Position numbers and translations under genes: made by a program. 64,000 bases of DNA from an uncultured Anaerolineae bacterium (lineage in GTDB: Bacteria; Chloroflexota; Anaerolineae; Anaerolineales; Villigracilaceae). The DNA lies in contig CAIMZS010000205.1 in NCBI GenBank assembly GCA_903846015.1, positions 1 to 64,000 on the forward strand. The letters run 5' to 3'. Under the pieces are notes generated by a model. It was not told where the DNA came from, did not search any database, and was given only the letters and a program-made list of their open reading frames with translations. Shown here piece after piece: positions 36,656 through 44,280 of the stretch. How positions within the stretch are numbered: position 1 is the stretch's first letter; each line of letters opens with the position of its first letter.

Positions 36656-37657
36656 ATGAAAAAATGGCAATTCTGGCTCGGTGTGTTGATCAGTGTATTC
36701 TTTGTCTGGATTTCGCTGCGAGGGCTGCGGCTGGGTGAATTCTGGGACGTCGTCAAGGGTGCGAACTACTGGTGGATCATTCCCGGTATCGCAGTCTATT
36801 TCATTGCTGTTTGGGTACGCGCCTGGCGCTGGCATTATCTGCTCAAACCGATCAAGGAAATCCCCACCATCACCATGTTTCCAATCACCGCCATCGGCTA
36901 CATGGGCAACAATATCTACCCCGCCCGTGCCGGAGAAGTGCTGAGGGCAGTCATCCTGAAACGCCGCGAAGGTGTGGCCGTTTCGGCTTCACTGGCAACC
37001 ATCATCGTTGAGCGTATTTTTGACGGGGTGGTTATGCTGGCGTTCGTATTCATCAACCTGCCGGAACTCGCCAGGTTGACCAGCGCTTCCGGGTTTGTGG
37101 GCAACATCCAACAAGTGGCAATCTACGGCACAGCCGCCTTCATGGCGGCCCTGGTCATCTTCCTGTTGGCGGCTATGTTCCCAGCCGTGACCGCAAAAAT
37201 CGGGCAATGGTTCATCGATCGGGTATTGCCAACCCGGCTGCGCGAAAACGTAACCAGCATCATGCACAAGTTTTTAGATGGCCTGGCAGCGCTGCGTTCA
37301 CCACTCAATATCCTGATGGTATTTGTGACTTCGGTGATCATCTGGTTGTTTGAAACCCTGAAATACTGGTTCGTGATGCACGCTTTTGGTTTTTCGGTTT
37401 CCTTCTTTGCACTCATGCTGATGAACGGCATCGTCAACCTTGCCACCACCATTCCATCCGCACCAGGATATATCGGCACGTTTGACGCGCCAGGCATCGC
37501 AGTGTTGGGCGCTTATGGCATCAACCAGGCTACCGCCGCCGGCTATACGCTGACCCTGCATGCAGCGCTGTGGATCCCGATCACACTGTTAGGGGCGTTT
37601 TACCTGGCAAAAGAGGGCATAAAATGGAACGATACTCTGCGAACAGAAACGACTTAA
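36656..37657 (+). CDS. LPG_synthase_TM-type membrane protein (UPF0104)
   Basis: The 333-residue protein has seven or eight hydrophobic segments and the family blocks RAWRWHYLLKPI, GYMGNNIYPARAGEVLRAVI, ERIFDGVVMLA and PSAPGYIGTFD. The family includes the membrane part of lysylphosphatidylglycerol synthases and AglD-like proteins, proposed to move or modify lipid-linked compounds. Only the membrane part is present. It may handle a lipid carrier for a glycosyltransferase. Start ATG at 36656 has a close -10 box and no ribosome binding site. Confidence 0.85.
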   Translation: MKKWQFWLGVLISVFFVWISLRGLRLGEFWDVVKGANYWWIIPGIAVYFIAVWVRAWRWHYLLKPIKEIPTITMFPITAIGYMGNNIYPARAGEVLRAVILKRREGVAVSASLATIIVERIFDGVVMLAFVFINLPELARLTSASGFVGNIQQVAIYGTAAFMAALVIFLLAAMFPAVTAKIGQWFIDRVLPTRLRENVTSIMHKFLDGLAALRSPLNILMVFVTSVIIWLFETLKYWFVMHAFGFSVSFFALMLMNGIVNLATTIPSAPGYIGTFDAPGIAVLGAYGINQATAAGYTLTLHAALWIPITLLGAFYLAKEGIKWNDTLRTETT

Positions 37658-37695
37658 CCAGACAGGGTATACTTGCACAACATCTGGACGCGAAT

Positions 37696-37782
37696 GGTAC
37701 CCGGTTCTGCGATAGTGCCGGTTCTAGCACGGCCACGGGCATAGAATCATTTAATCGAATCCCGGACTAAAACCGGGATCCC
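37696..37782. repeat. Three palindromic elements in one intergenic gap
   Basis: GGTACCCGGTTCTGC (37696) is joined to GTGCCGGTTCTAGCACGG (about 37715-37732), and CCCGGACTAAAACCGGGATC at 37761-37780 lies in the opposite orientation. All lie between the LPG_synthase_TM gene and the response regulator. The mix of orientations suggests separate insertions or duplications. Confidence 0.55.
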
Positions 37783-37802
37783 GAAAAGCAAAAGGTAACT
37801 CA

Positions 37803-38462
37803 ATGATGCAAAATGATAGCCTCCCACCAACAAAACTCAGGGTGCTCATTGCAGATGACTTTCAGGAAACCCGCCGAAGTATTCGATTGATGCTATCCAT
37901 GAATCCGGATGTCATCGTTGTCGCAATTGCCAAGGATGGAAGCGAGGCGGTTGAAATGGCCACGGAACACCATCCGGATATCCTGGTGATGGATATCAAC
38001 ATGCCCAAAATCAATGGGCTGACAGCTTATAAACGCATCAGCCAGATTTACCCAGGTACAGGCTGTGTGATCGTAACCGGCCAAAGAGAAACAGGCCCAC
38101 TGGACTGGGCCATTACGCTTGGCGTATATGAATATCTGCTAAAACCATTTACAATCGAAGAACTAAACAACGCGGTCAACCGGGTGGCGGCGCTGATGCT
38201 GGAGAACCGTCAGAAGTTTTTTGAAGAAAGCGAAAAGTTAAAAACAAACTCAGCGAACTTAAAAATACTCGCCGAAGAATATTCAAAAAACAGGCGCACC
38301 GATGACCAGGCGCTGGCCGTCTTTGAAAAGCTGGCCGAAAACCCGGAATGTGAGCTGCGCTGGCTGCGAACTCTGGCCATGCAGTACGTGATCCGGCAGG
38401 AGTGGAGCAAGCTAAAGGCCCTCAGCGCAAGATTGGAAAAACAGAACAACGAATCACGCTAA
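37803..38462 (+). CDS. Response regulator with a non-DNA-binding C-terminal region
   Basis: The 219-residue protein has a receiver (VLIADDFQETRRSI, phospho-acceptor in LVMDINMPKINGLTAYKRI, then KPF). The C-terminal 90 residues are alpha-helical and charged, with TPR-like character near LAVFEKLAENPECELRWLRTL, and no HTH, EAL or GGDEF domain. It may signal by protein-protein interaction. AAAGGTAACTCA precedes the ATG. A kinase partner is not adjacent. Confidence 0.85.
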   Translation: MMQNDSLPPTKLRVLIADDFQETRRSIRLMLSMNPDVIVVAIAKDGSEAVEMATEHHPDILVMDINMPKINGLTAYKRISQIYPGTGCVIVTGQRETGPLDWAITLGVYEYLLKPFTIEELNNAVNRVAALMLENRQKFFEESEKLKTNSANLKILAEEYSKNRRTDDQALAVFEKLAENPECELRWLRTLAMQYVIRQEWSKLKALSARLEKQNNESR

Positions 38463-38499
38463 AACATTAATAAATGCTGCTTCTGGAAAGAGGAACGGA

Positions 38500-39801
38500 A
38501 TGAAAATTGCAATCATCGGCGCTGGTTACAGCGGCATGTCGGCCGCATGGGATCTGCGCAAGGCCGGTCACGAGGTCACCATCTACGAATCGGCTGATTA
38601 CGTAGGCGGGTTAGCCAGCGGTTTTAAAGAACCAGGCTGGAAATGGTCTGTGGAAAAGTTTTACCATCACTGGTTCGCCTCAGACAAACACATGCTGGGG
38701 ATTATCGCGGAATTGGGTCTGAGCGAAAAAGTGATCTTCCCGCGTCCATACACAGTTATGTACCATCAGGGCGAGTTCTATCCGCTCGATTCAATCGTCA
38801 AGGCCATCATGTTTCCCGGTTTGGGCTGGGGGATCAACAAGATCCGCTTCGGGTTGGTGGGTCTATTTCTGCGCCTGACAACCAACTGGAAGGAACTGGA
38901 AAAATACACCGTCGACGAATGGATGCGCAAATGGACAGGTGAGGCCGTCTATAAATTGATGTGGGAACCGCTCGTCATCGGCAAGTTTGGGGAAAAATAC
39001 TACAAGCAGGTCAACATGGCCTGGATGTGGGCGCGCCTGCACGCCCGCACCACGCGGCTGGGCACCTTCGAAGGCGGTTTTCAAGCCTTTGCCGACCAAT
39101 TTGCAGAAAAGCTAACCGCCTTAGGGGTGGAGATCAAGTTATCTACAGCGGTGACGCATATTGAAAAAAATGCAGACAGCGGGGAATTTGAACTAGCGAC
39201 CAGCGGCGGCAATGAAAAAGCCAGTAAGGTACTTGTGACACTTTCACCGGGCGCCGCCGCGAAGATGGTGCCGTCGCTCCCCAGGGAATACCTGGATGGA
39301 TTGTTAAAGTTGAAATCAATGGGCGCAGTGGTACTGACACTTTCGCTCAAACATCAGCTTTCACGCCAGGGTTACTACTGGTACAACATCCCCAAAAGCG
39401 CAGGTTTTCCGTTTCTGGCAGTGGTGGAGCACACCAATTATGTCTCGCCCGACAACTTTGGCGGGGAGCACATCGTCTATATTGGCGATTACCTGGAAGA
39501 ACAGCATGAACATTTCCGCATGACCAAGGAAGAGCTGCTGGAAAAGTTCGCACCCAGCCTCAAAAAGTTCAACCCGGATTTTGAATTGAGCTGGATCAAC
39601 AAAACCTGGCTGTACCGTACGGCCTACGCCCAACCGGTACCGCTGGTAAACCATTCAAAAAACATCCCATCCATCGAAACGCCTATCGCAGGGCTGTACT
39701 TTGCTTCCATGAGCCAGGTCTATCCCTGGGACCGTGGGACCAACTTCGCGGTAGAGATCGGGCGCAATGCAGCGGCATTGATGATGGGAAAGCAAAAATA
39801 A
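38500..39801 (+). CDS. NAD(P)/FAD-dependent oxidoreductase (amine-oxidase family)
   Basis: The 433-residue protein starts with a dinucleotide-binding motif (AIIGAGYSGMSAAWDLRKAG, E of YESADYVGG) and has the C-terminal FAD-binding end (SMSQVYPWDRGTNFAVEIG). It belongs to the flavin amine oxidase / protoporphyrinogen oxidase-like group, related to glycosyltransferase-linked FAD enzymes in surface-polymer loci. GAGGAACGGA precedes the ATG. A lipoprotein gene starts 13 bases after the stop, so they may be in one transcript. Substrate is unknown. Confidence 0.82.
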   Translation: MKIAIIGAGYSGMSAAWDLRKAGHEVTIYESADYVGGLASGFKEPGWKWSVEKFYHHWFASDKHMLGIIAELGLSEKVIFPRPYTVMYHQGEFYPLDSIVKAIMFPGLGWGINKIRFGLVGLFLRLTTNWKELEKYTVDEWMRKWTGEAVYKLMWEPLVIGKFGEKYYKQVNMAWMWARLHARTTRLGTFEGGFQAFADQFAEKLTALGVEIKLSTAVTHIEKNADSGEFELATSGGNEKASKVLVTLSPGAAAKMVPSLPREYLDGLLKLKSMGAVVLTLSLKHQLSRQGYYWYNIPKSAGFPFLAVVEHTNYVSPDNFGGEHIVYIGDYLEEQHEHFRMTKEELLEKFAPSLKKFNPDFELSWINKTWLYRTAYAQPVPLVNHSKNIPSIETPIAGLYFASMSQVYPWDRGTNFAVEIGRNAAALMMGKQK

Positions 39802-39814
39802 TCGAAAGGAAAAC

Positions 39815-40642
39815 ATGTTCAAACAAATAGTAAGCTACTACTTTCCACTTATTGCCACCGTCATGTTGGCGCTCAGCGCATGCAGCCCAACCGAAACGCC
39901 CACAGCCACTGTTGGGGTGGAGGCCATCTACACAGCTGCAGCCCAAACCATAGAAGCTAAGATAGCCAAGACTACAGATGTACCACAGCCAACAGAAACC
40001 CCTCGGCCAACCCAAACAGAAACAAGTACACTGGCCGCCGTCACCCTGCAGGCCACAGCGCCTACAGCCACATCGATCGTTCAAAATTACTGTGACAATT
40101 CCATTTATGTTGCCGATGTGACCATCCCTGACAAAACTGTGATGACCCCAGGCCAGGGCTTTGACAAGACCTGGACACTTCAAAACACCGGCACCTGCAC
40201 ATGGAGCACCAACTATTCGATCACCTTTCTCAACGGTGCGCAGATGTCGGGCAGTGCCCACACCATGACTGCCTCCGTTGCGCCCCAGCAAAAGATCAAT
40301 ATCACCGTCAAAATGATCGCTCCCGGCACAGCCGGCACCTATACCGGGTGGTGGCGCCTGGCAAATGCCGATGGCGCAAAATTTGGGCAACCGGTCAGCG
40401 TAATCATTATTGTGCCGGGAGGCACAACAACCGCCACCGCTACACGTACGGCCACCGCCTCCACGCCAGCAGGCACAATCACAGTCACACTTCTACCGAG
40501 CAGCACGCCTACCACTCCCGCTGTACCGAGCAGCACGCTTACCCCACCCGCTATACCCAGCAGCACCCTTACCCCGCCCGCTACACCAACTGAAACGCCG
40601 GTACCCTCACCAACCGAAACACCCGTGACTCCCTCGCCTTAG
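39815..40642 (+). CDS. Lipoprotein with NBR1-like Ig domain and Thr/Pro-rich tail
   Basis: The 275-residue protein has a lipoprotein signal (LALSAC lipobox at residues about 16-21) and a Thr-rich linker. A domain of about 100 residues at 90-190 matches the NBR1-type Ig-like (four-tryptophan) domain: KTWTLQNTGTCTW, GTYTGWWRL. The C-terminal 75 residues are low-complexity Thr/Pro/Ser repeats (SSTPTTPAVPSSTLTPPAIP type), with a repeated DNA unit. It is likely a surface-exposed anchor or adhesion protein. AAAGGAAAAC precedes the ATG. Confidence 0.8.
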   Translation: MFKQIVSYYFPLIATVMLALSACSPTETPTATVGVEAIYTAAAQTIEAKIAKTTDVPQPTETPRPTQTETSTLAAVTLQATAPTATSIVQNYCDNSIYVADVTIPDKTVMTPGQGFDKTWTLQNTGTCTWSTNYSITFLNGAQMSGSAHTMTASVAPQQKINITVKMIAPGTAGTYTGWWRLANADGAKFGQPVSVIIIVPGGTTTATATRTATASTPAGTITVTLLPSSTPTTPAVPSSTLTPPAIPSSTLTPPATPTETPVPSPTETPVTPSP

Positions 40643-40664
40643 CGGTTGGGGAATAACGAGCAAA

Positions 40665-40726
40665 AAAACAGACGTCTTCTCTTACATGGTACCCGGTTCT
40701 GCACGGGCAAAGAAGGCGTCTGTTTT
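40665..40726. terminator. Bidirectional terminator with a palindromic element in its loop
   Basis: AAAACAGACGTCTTCT at 40665-40680 and AGAAGGCGTCTGTTTT at 40711-40726 form a 16-bp stem (one G-T pair) with A and T tracts on both ends. The 30-base loop contains one full copy of the dispersed element (40688-40709). It separates the convergent lipoprotein and hemerythrin genes. Confidence 0.8.
40688..40709 (+). repeat. Dispersed palindromic element inside a terminator loop
   Basis: GGTACCCGGTTCTGCACGGG, then CA: the best match to the family consensus. It sits in the loop of the terminator at 40665-40726. Confidence 0.7.
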
Positions 40727-40763
40727 CAAATGGGGGATCAGGATGCTTATCCAGCGAACGAGT

Positions 40764-41165
40764 TTACTCGCTGGCGGGAGGCAAAATCTGCGTATCTATC
40801 TTGCAAATATGGTTTATCAACCACTGCTCCATATCCTGCTTGATCGCAACAACTTCAAAGTTGGACACCCCACCTTGTTGTACCCAACGATTGATCTCAT
40901 GCAATTGCACCCTGTATTGATCATGATTGATATGATTGAGTTCCGCAACTGGTGAATTATGCTCGGCTGCCACGGCTTCTTCATGTTTGAAATGAGCCTC
41001 GGCATATTCCGAAAGAAATTTAAGGGTATCCGTGACAGCCTCGATACCCTTACCCTGTGTGACGGCCTGGTCAAATTCATTAAATCGCCTGATCCATTCC
41101 TTGTGCTCATCATCAATCTCTGGCAGGCGGGTGGTCATCATGAGTTGATCCCATTCAAGTGGCAT
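40764..41165 (-). CDS. Hemerythrin-like protein
   Basis: The 133-residue protein is a four-helix hemerythrin-like diiron protein. Ligand-type residues are seen in DDEHKEW, HFKHEEAVA, NHINHDQY and NHICKID. It is more diverged than the two paralogs at 14475 and 17484 (the HxxxH pair reads NHINH). The start MPLEWD at 41165 was chosen because AAAGG lies 8 bases before it; an upstream ATG at 41174 is possible. Function is likely O2 or redox related. Confidence 0.83.
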   Translation of the reverse strand: MPLEWDQLMMTTRLPEIDDEHKEWIRRFNEFDQAVTQGKGIEAVTDTLKFLSEYAEAHFKHEEAVAAEHNSPVAELNHINHDQYRVQLHEINRWVQQGGVSNFEVVAIKQDMEQWLINHICKIDTQILPPASE

Positions 41166-41422
41166 AGGTTCCATCCTTTTGTCAGACAGTCTCTTTGTTT
41201 GTGCTGCCCAACCATAATGAAAGTATTAATAAAATTCCAGTATTCGCCTGATTACATAGCCTGGTTCACAAAATACGCTATTCTGGTTATTTACAATTTG
41301 CAGCCGAGAGCATTATAAGCAAAGCTTTGCTAAAGAAAATGGACGTTCAGCTTACAACAAATATACATTTTTTCGCTTACAAATACAATCACCCAACGGG
41401 TTAATAATGGGTGAAATTTTAG

Positions 41423-41445
41423 GGATCCCGGTTCCTGGCACGGAA
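41423..41445 (+). repeat. Dispersed palindromic element
   Basis: GGATCCCGGTTCCTGGCACGG and two more bases match the family, with one extra base in the loop. It lies just before the 3' end of the small minus-strand gene at 41471. Confidence 0.55.
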
Positions 41446-41470
41446 AGAAATTAAGCAGATCAGCGATGGT

Positions 41471-41692
41471 CTATAATTTTTGAATATTTTTCGGGTTGAA
41501 CACAGAGATCAGCTTAATACCCCGTCCCAGGATGGCCTGCGAGATACCATCGAGTTCCACCCAGTAAAAACAGCGATGGGCAGAATAGGGGTCGATACGC
41601 ACCACAACACCTTCAAACCAACCCTGATTGCCCCAGGAATTGGATTCAAGCTGGATCATTACCTTATCTCCGATTACGATTGATTCGGTCAC
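41471..41692 (-). CDS. Small hypothetical protein, SH3/KOW-like
   Basis: The 73-residue protein has a beta-rich look (IGDKVMIQLESNSWGNQGWF, VVVRIDP) that recalls small KOW/SH3-type domains. The start is GTG, and TATAAT lies 7 bases upstream on the minus strand, with no ribosome binding site. I do not recognise a family with certainty. It is divergent from the E1 gene. Confidence 0.6.
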   Translation of the reverse strand: MTESIVIGDKVMIQLESNSWGNQGWFEGVVVRIDPYSAHRCFYWVELDGISQAILGRGIKLISVFNPKNIQKL

Positions 41693-41699
41693 CCTGTAG

Positions 41700-41705
41700 A
41701 TTATA
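41700..41705 (-). promoter_or_regulatory. -10 box directly before a small-gene start
   Basis: TATAAT on the minus strand ends 7 bases before the GTG start at 41692, an arrangement expected for a leaderless mRNA. Confidence 0.45.
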
Positions 41706-41742
41706 CCCCGGTAAAACTAAGCGCTTTTTAAGCCCACTTCGG

Positions 41743-41748
41743 TATAAT
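41743..41748 (+). promoter_or_regulatory. -10 box for the E1 gene
   Basis: TATAAT at 41743-41748 is about 58 bases before the E1 start; a leader with TCAGGAGATCGA as ribosome binding site follows. Confidence 0.35.
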
Positions 41749-41805
41749 CAGGGTAAATGTACCCAATTTCTATAGGAGCAGGAATACAAATCTTCAGGAG
41801 ATCGA

Positions 41806-44220
41806 ATGCCCAAACGCAAGTCCAGCGCAAGTTTTTCACTGCCAACCAGTGAGATCATCAAGGATTACCGCCTGGCTTACCAATCACGCCAGGTTTCTTT
41901 GATCGGGCGCCGCGAGGTGCTGAGTGGAAAAGCCAAGTTTGGCATCTTCGGAGATGGCAAAGAAGTGGCCCAACTGGCAATCGCGCGCGCCTTTCGCAAA
42001 GGCGACTGGCGCTCCGGCTACTACCGCGACCAGACCTGGATGTTCATGCTGGGCGTGACGAGTTTTCAGGCTTTCTTTGCCCAATTGTACGCGCATGCCG
42101 ATGTGGACCACGAACCCGCTACAGCCGGGCGCGCCATGAACGGACATTTTGCAACACGCTTTATCAATCCGGATGGCTCATGGCGCAACCAGACCGAAAT
42201 GTACAACGTGGCGGCAGACATCTCGCCAACCGCCGCGCAAATGCCGCGCACGGTGGGGTTGGCATACGCATCACGCTTGTACCGGCAAATACCTGAATTA
42301 GCCGGGCAGACACAGTTCTCGCACAACGGCGATGAAGTCGCATGGGCTACCATCGGCAATGCATCCACCGCCGAGGGACTGTTCTGGGAGACTGTCAATG
42401 CCATCGGCGTGTTAAAGGCTCCCGCGGTGCTGACCATTTACGATGACGGTTACGGCATTTCAGTACCCAACCGGTTCCAGATGGTCAAGGAGAATATCGG
42501 TGAAATACTGCGCGGCTTCGAACGCGACGCAAGCCAGTCAACCGAACAGGCCGAACGTGGCTTTGATATTTACAGCGCGCGCGCCTGGGATTACCCGGCG
42601 CTGCTGCAAACCTATGCCGCGGCGGCTGAAACGGCCCGCATTTACCACATCCCGGCATTAGTACACATTACTGAAGGCACCCAGCCACAAGGACACAGCA
42701 CATCCGGCTCACAGGAACGCTATAAATCCGCGGCGCGTCTGGAGTGGGAGCAGGAGTTTGATTGCCTGCCACAGATGCGCGAATGGGTCCTGGGAAACGA
42801 GCTCACCACGCAAAAAGAACTGGCTGCCTGGGAAAACCATGACCGCGAAGTGGTGGAGAATGCCCGCAAAAGCGCATGGGAAGCGTATACCACCCCCATC
42901 CTGGCAGAACGCAAGAAATTGCTGGAGATTATGGATGAAATAGTGCCAATCTCCAGGCACCCGGCAGAATTGGTGCGCATCCGCAACGGAATCTTTATGC
43001 TGGTCAACCCCTTCCGTCGCGATATGCACGTTGCGGTTCATGAAGCCCTACGAACCGTTCGCGACGAAGCCCACCCGGCCATCGAAAAGCTTAAACAATG
43101 GAGGCGCACCGAACAGGCTGTCAACGAACAGCGCTACGGCTCGCACCTGCAGACTGCAGCAGCACTCAAGGTGCCACAAATCCCGGCACAATATTCAGCC
43201 AATTCGCCCAATCTGATGGGTTTCGAAGTGCTTAACGCCTGCTTCGATGCCGCCATTGCCCGCGACCCGCGCATCATCGCCTTTGGAGAAGATGTCGGTC
43301 AGCTGGGTGACGTTAACCAGGGCTTTCGCGGGCTGCAGGAAAAGTATGGCAGCTTGCGAATCAGCGATACCGGCATTCGCGAGGCAACCATCCTGGGGCA
43401 GGCCATCGGCATGGCCATGCGCGGTCTGCGCCCAATTGCCGAGATCCAATACCTGGATTATCTGCTGTACGGTCTGCAGCTTATCAGCGATGACCTGGCC
43501 AACCTGCACTGGCGCACCGCTGGCGGGCAGAAGGCCCCCGTCATCATCCGCACACGCGGCCACCGGCTGGAGGGTATCTGGCATTCTGGCTCGCCAATGG
43601 CTGGAATCATCGGACTGGTGCGCGGGGTTTACCTTTTGGTGCCGCGCGATATGACGCATGCCGCTGGTTTTTACAATACCCTGCTCCAGTCGGATGAACC
43701 GGCCATTATGGTGGAAGTCCTGAATGGTTACCGGCAGAAGGAACGCCTGCCCGATAATGTCGGCGAATTCTGTCTGCCACTGGGTGTTCCCGAGCTGCTG
43801 CGAGCAGGAAAAGATGTGAGTCTGGTCACTTATGGGGCCTGCTGCCGTATCGCGCTGGATGCCGCAGCAAAACTATCCAAAGAAGGGATCGAGGTTGAAG
43901 TGATCGATGTGCAAACCCTGCTGCCGTTTGACCTGGGTGGAAGGATCGCAGAATCGCTCAAGAAGACCAGCCGGATCCTGTTCGTGGATGAAGATGTTCC
44001 CGGCGGCGCCAGCGCAACCATGCTGCAGGAAGTGCTCGAAAAGCAGGGCGGCTATGCCTGGCTGGATTCAGCCCCCAAGACCCTGACAGCCAGCGCACAC
44101 CGCCCTGCCTACGGGTCAGACGGCGATTACTGGTCCAAACCCAACGCTGAGACCATCTACGACGCGGTCTACGAGATGATGCACGAAGTTGACCCGCACA
44201 AGTTCCCCAAGATATTATGA
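41806..44220 (+). CDS. Fused E1 (alpha-beta) of a 2-oxoacid dehydrogenase complex
   Basis: The 804-residue protein joins the alpha-like part (about 1-410) and the beta-like part (about 465-800) of a thiamine-diphosphate dehydrogenase. The alpha TPP segment reads GNASTAEGLFW then YDDGYGIS in place of GDG-x-NN, as in the fused E1 subfamily I associate with Bacteroidetes and some others. The beta part has FGEDVGQLGDVNQGFRGLQ and a C-terminal LFVDEDVPGGASATML. It is likely a branched-chain or pyruvate-type E1. The E2 gene follows after 60 bases and E3 (lpdA) lies at 50094. GGAGATCGA precedes the ATG. Confidence 0.88.
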   Translation: MPKRKSSASFSLPTSEIIKDYRLAYQSRQVSLIGRREVLSGKAKFGIFGDGKEVAQLAIARAFRKGDWRSGYYRDQTWMFMLGVTSFQAFFAQLYAHADVDHEPATAGRAMNGHFATRFINPDGSWRNQTEMYNVAADISPTAAQMPRTVGLAYASRLYRQIPELAGQTQFSHNGDEVAWATIGNASTAEGLFWETVNAIGVLKAPAVLTIYDDGYGISVPNRFQMVKENIGEILRGFERDASQSTEQAERGFDIYSARAWDYPALLQTYAAAAETARIYHIPALVHITEGTQPQGHSTSGSQERYKSAARLEWEQEFDCLPQMREWVLGNELTTQKELAAWENHDREVVENARKSAWEAYTTPILAERKKLLEIMDEIVPISRHPAELVRIRNGIFMLVNPFRRDMHVAVHEALRTVRDEAHPAIEKLKQWRRTEQAVNEQRYGSHLQTAAALKVPQIPAQYSANSPNLMGFEVLNACFDAAIARDPRIIAFGEDVGQLGDVNQGFRGLQEKYGSLRISDTGIREATILGQAIGMAMRGLRPIAEIQYLDYLLYGLQLISDDLANLHWRTAGGQKAPVIIRTRGHRLEGIWHSGSPMAGIIGLVRGVYLLVPRDMTHAAGFYNTLLQSDEPAIMVEVLNGYRQKERLPDNVGEFCLPLGVPELLRAGKDVSLVTYGACCRIALDAAAKLSKEGIEVEVIDVQTLLPFDLGGRIAESLKKTSRILFVDEDVPGGASATMLQEVLEKQGGYAWLDSAPKTLTASAHRPAYGSDGDYWSKPNAETIYDAVYEMMHEVDPHKFPKIL

Positions 44221-44221
44221 A

Positions 44222-44246
44222 GGTTCCCGGTTCAATACCTGGATGC
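44222..44246 (+). repeat. Dispersed palindromic element, degenerate copy
   Basis: GGTTCCCGGTTCAATACCTGG, then ATGC, has a weakened right arm. It lies between the E1 stop and the E2 start. Confidence 0.4.
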
Positions 44247-44280
44247 GAGAATCATTTTTTATTTATAATCAGGAGCATAT

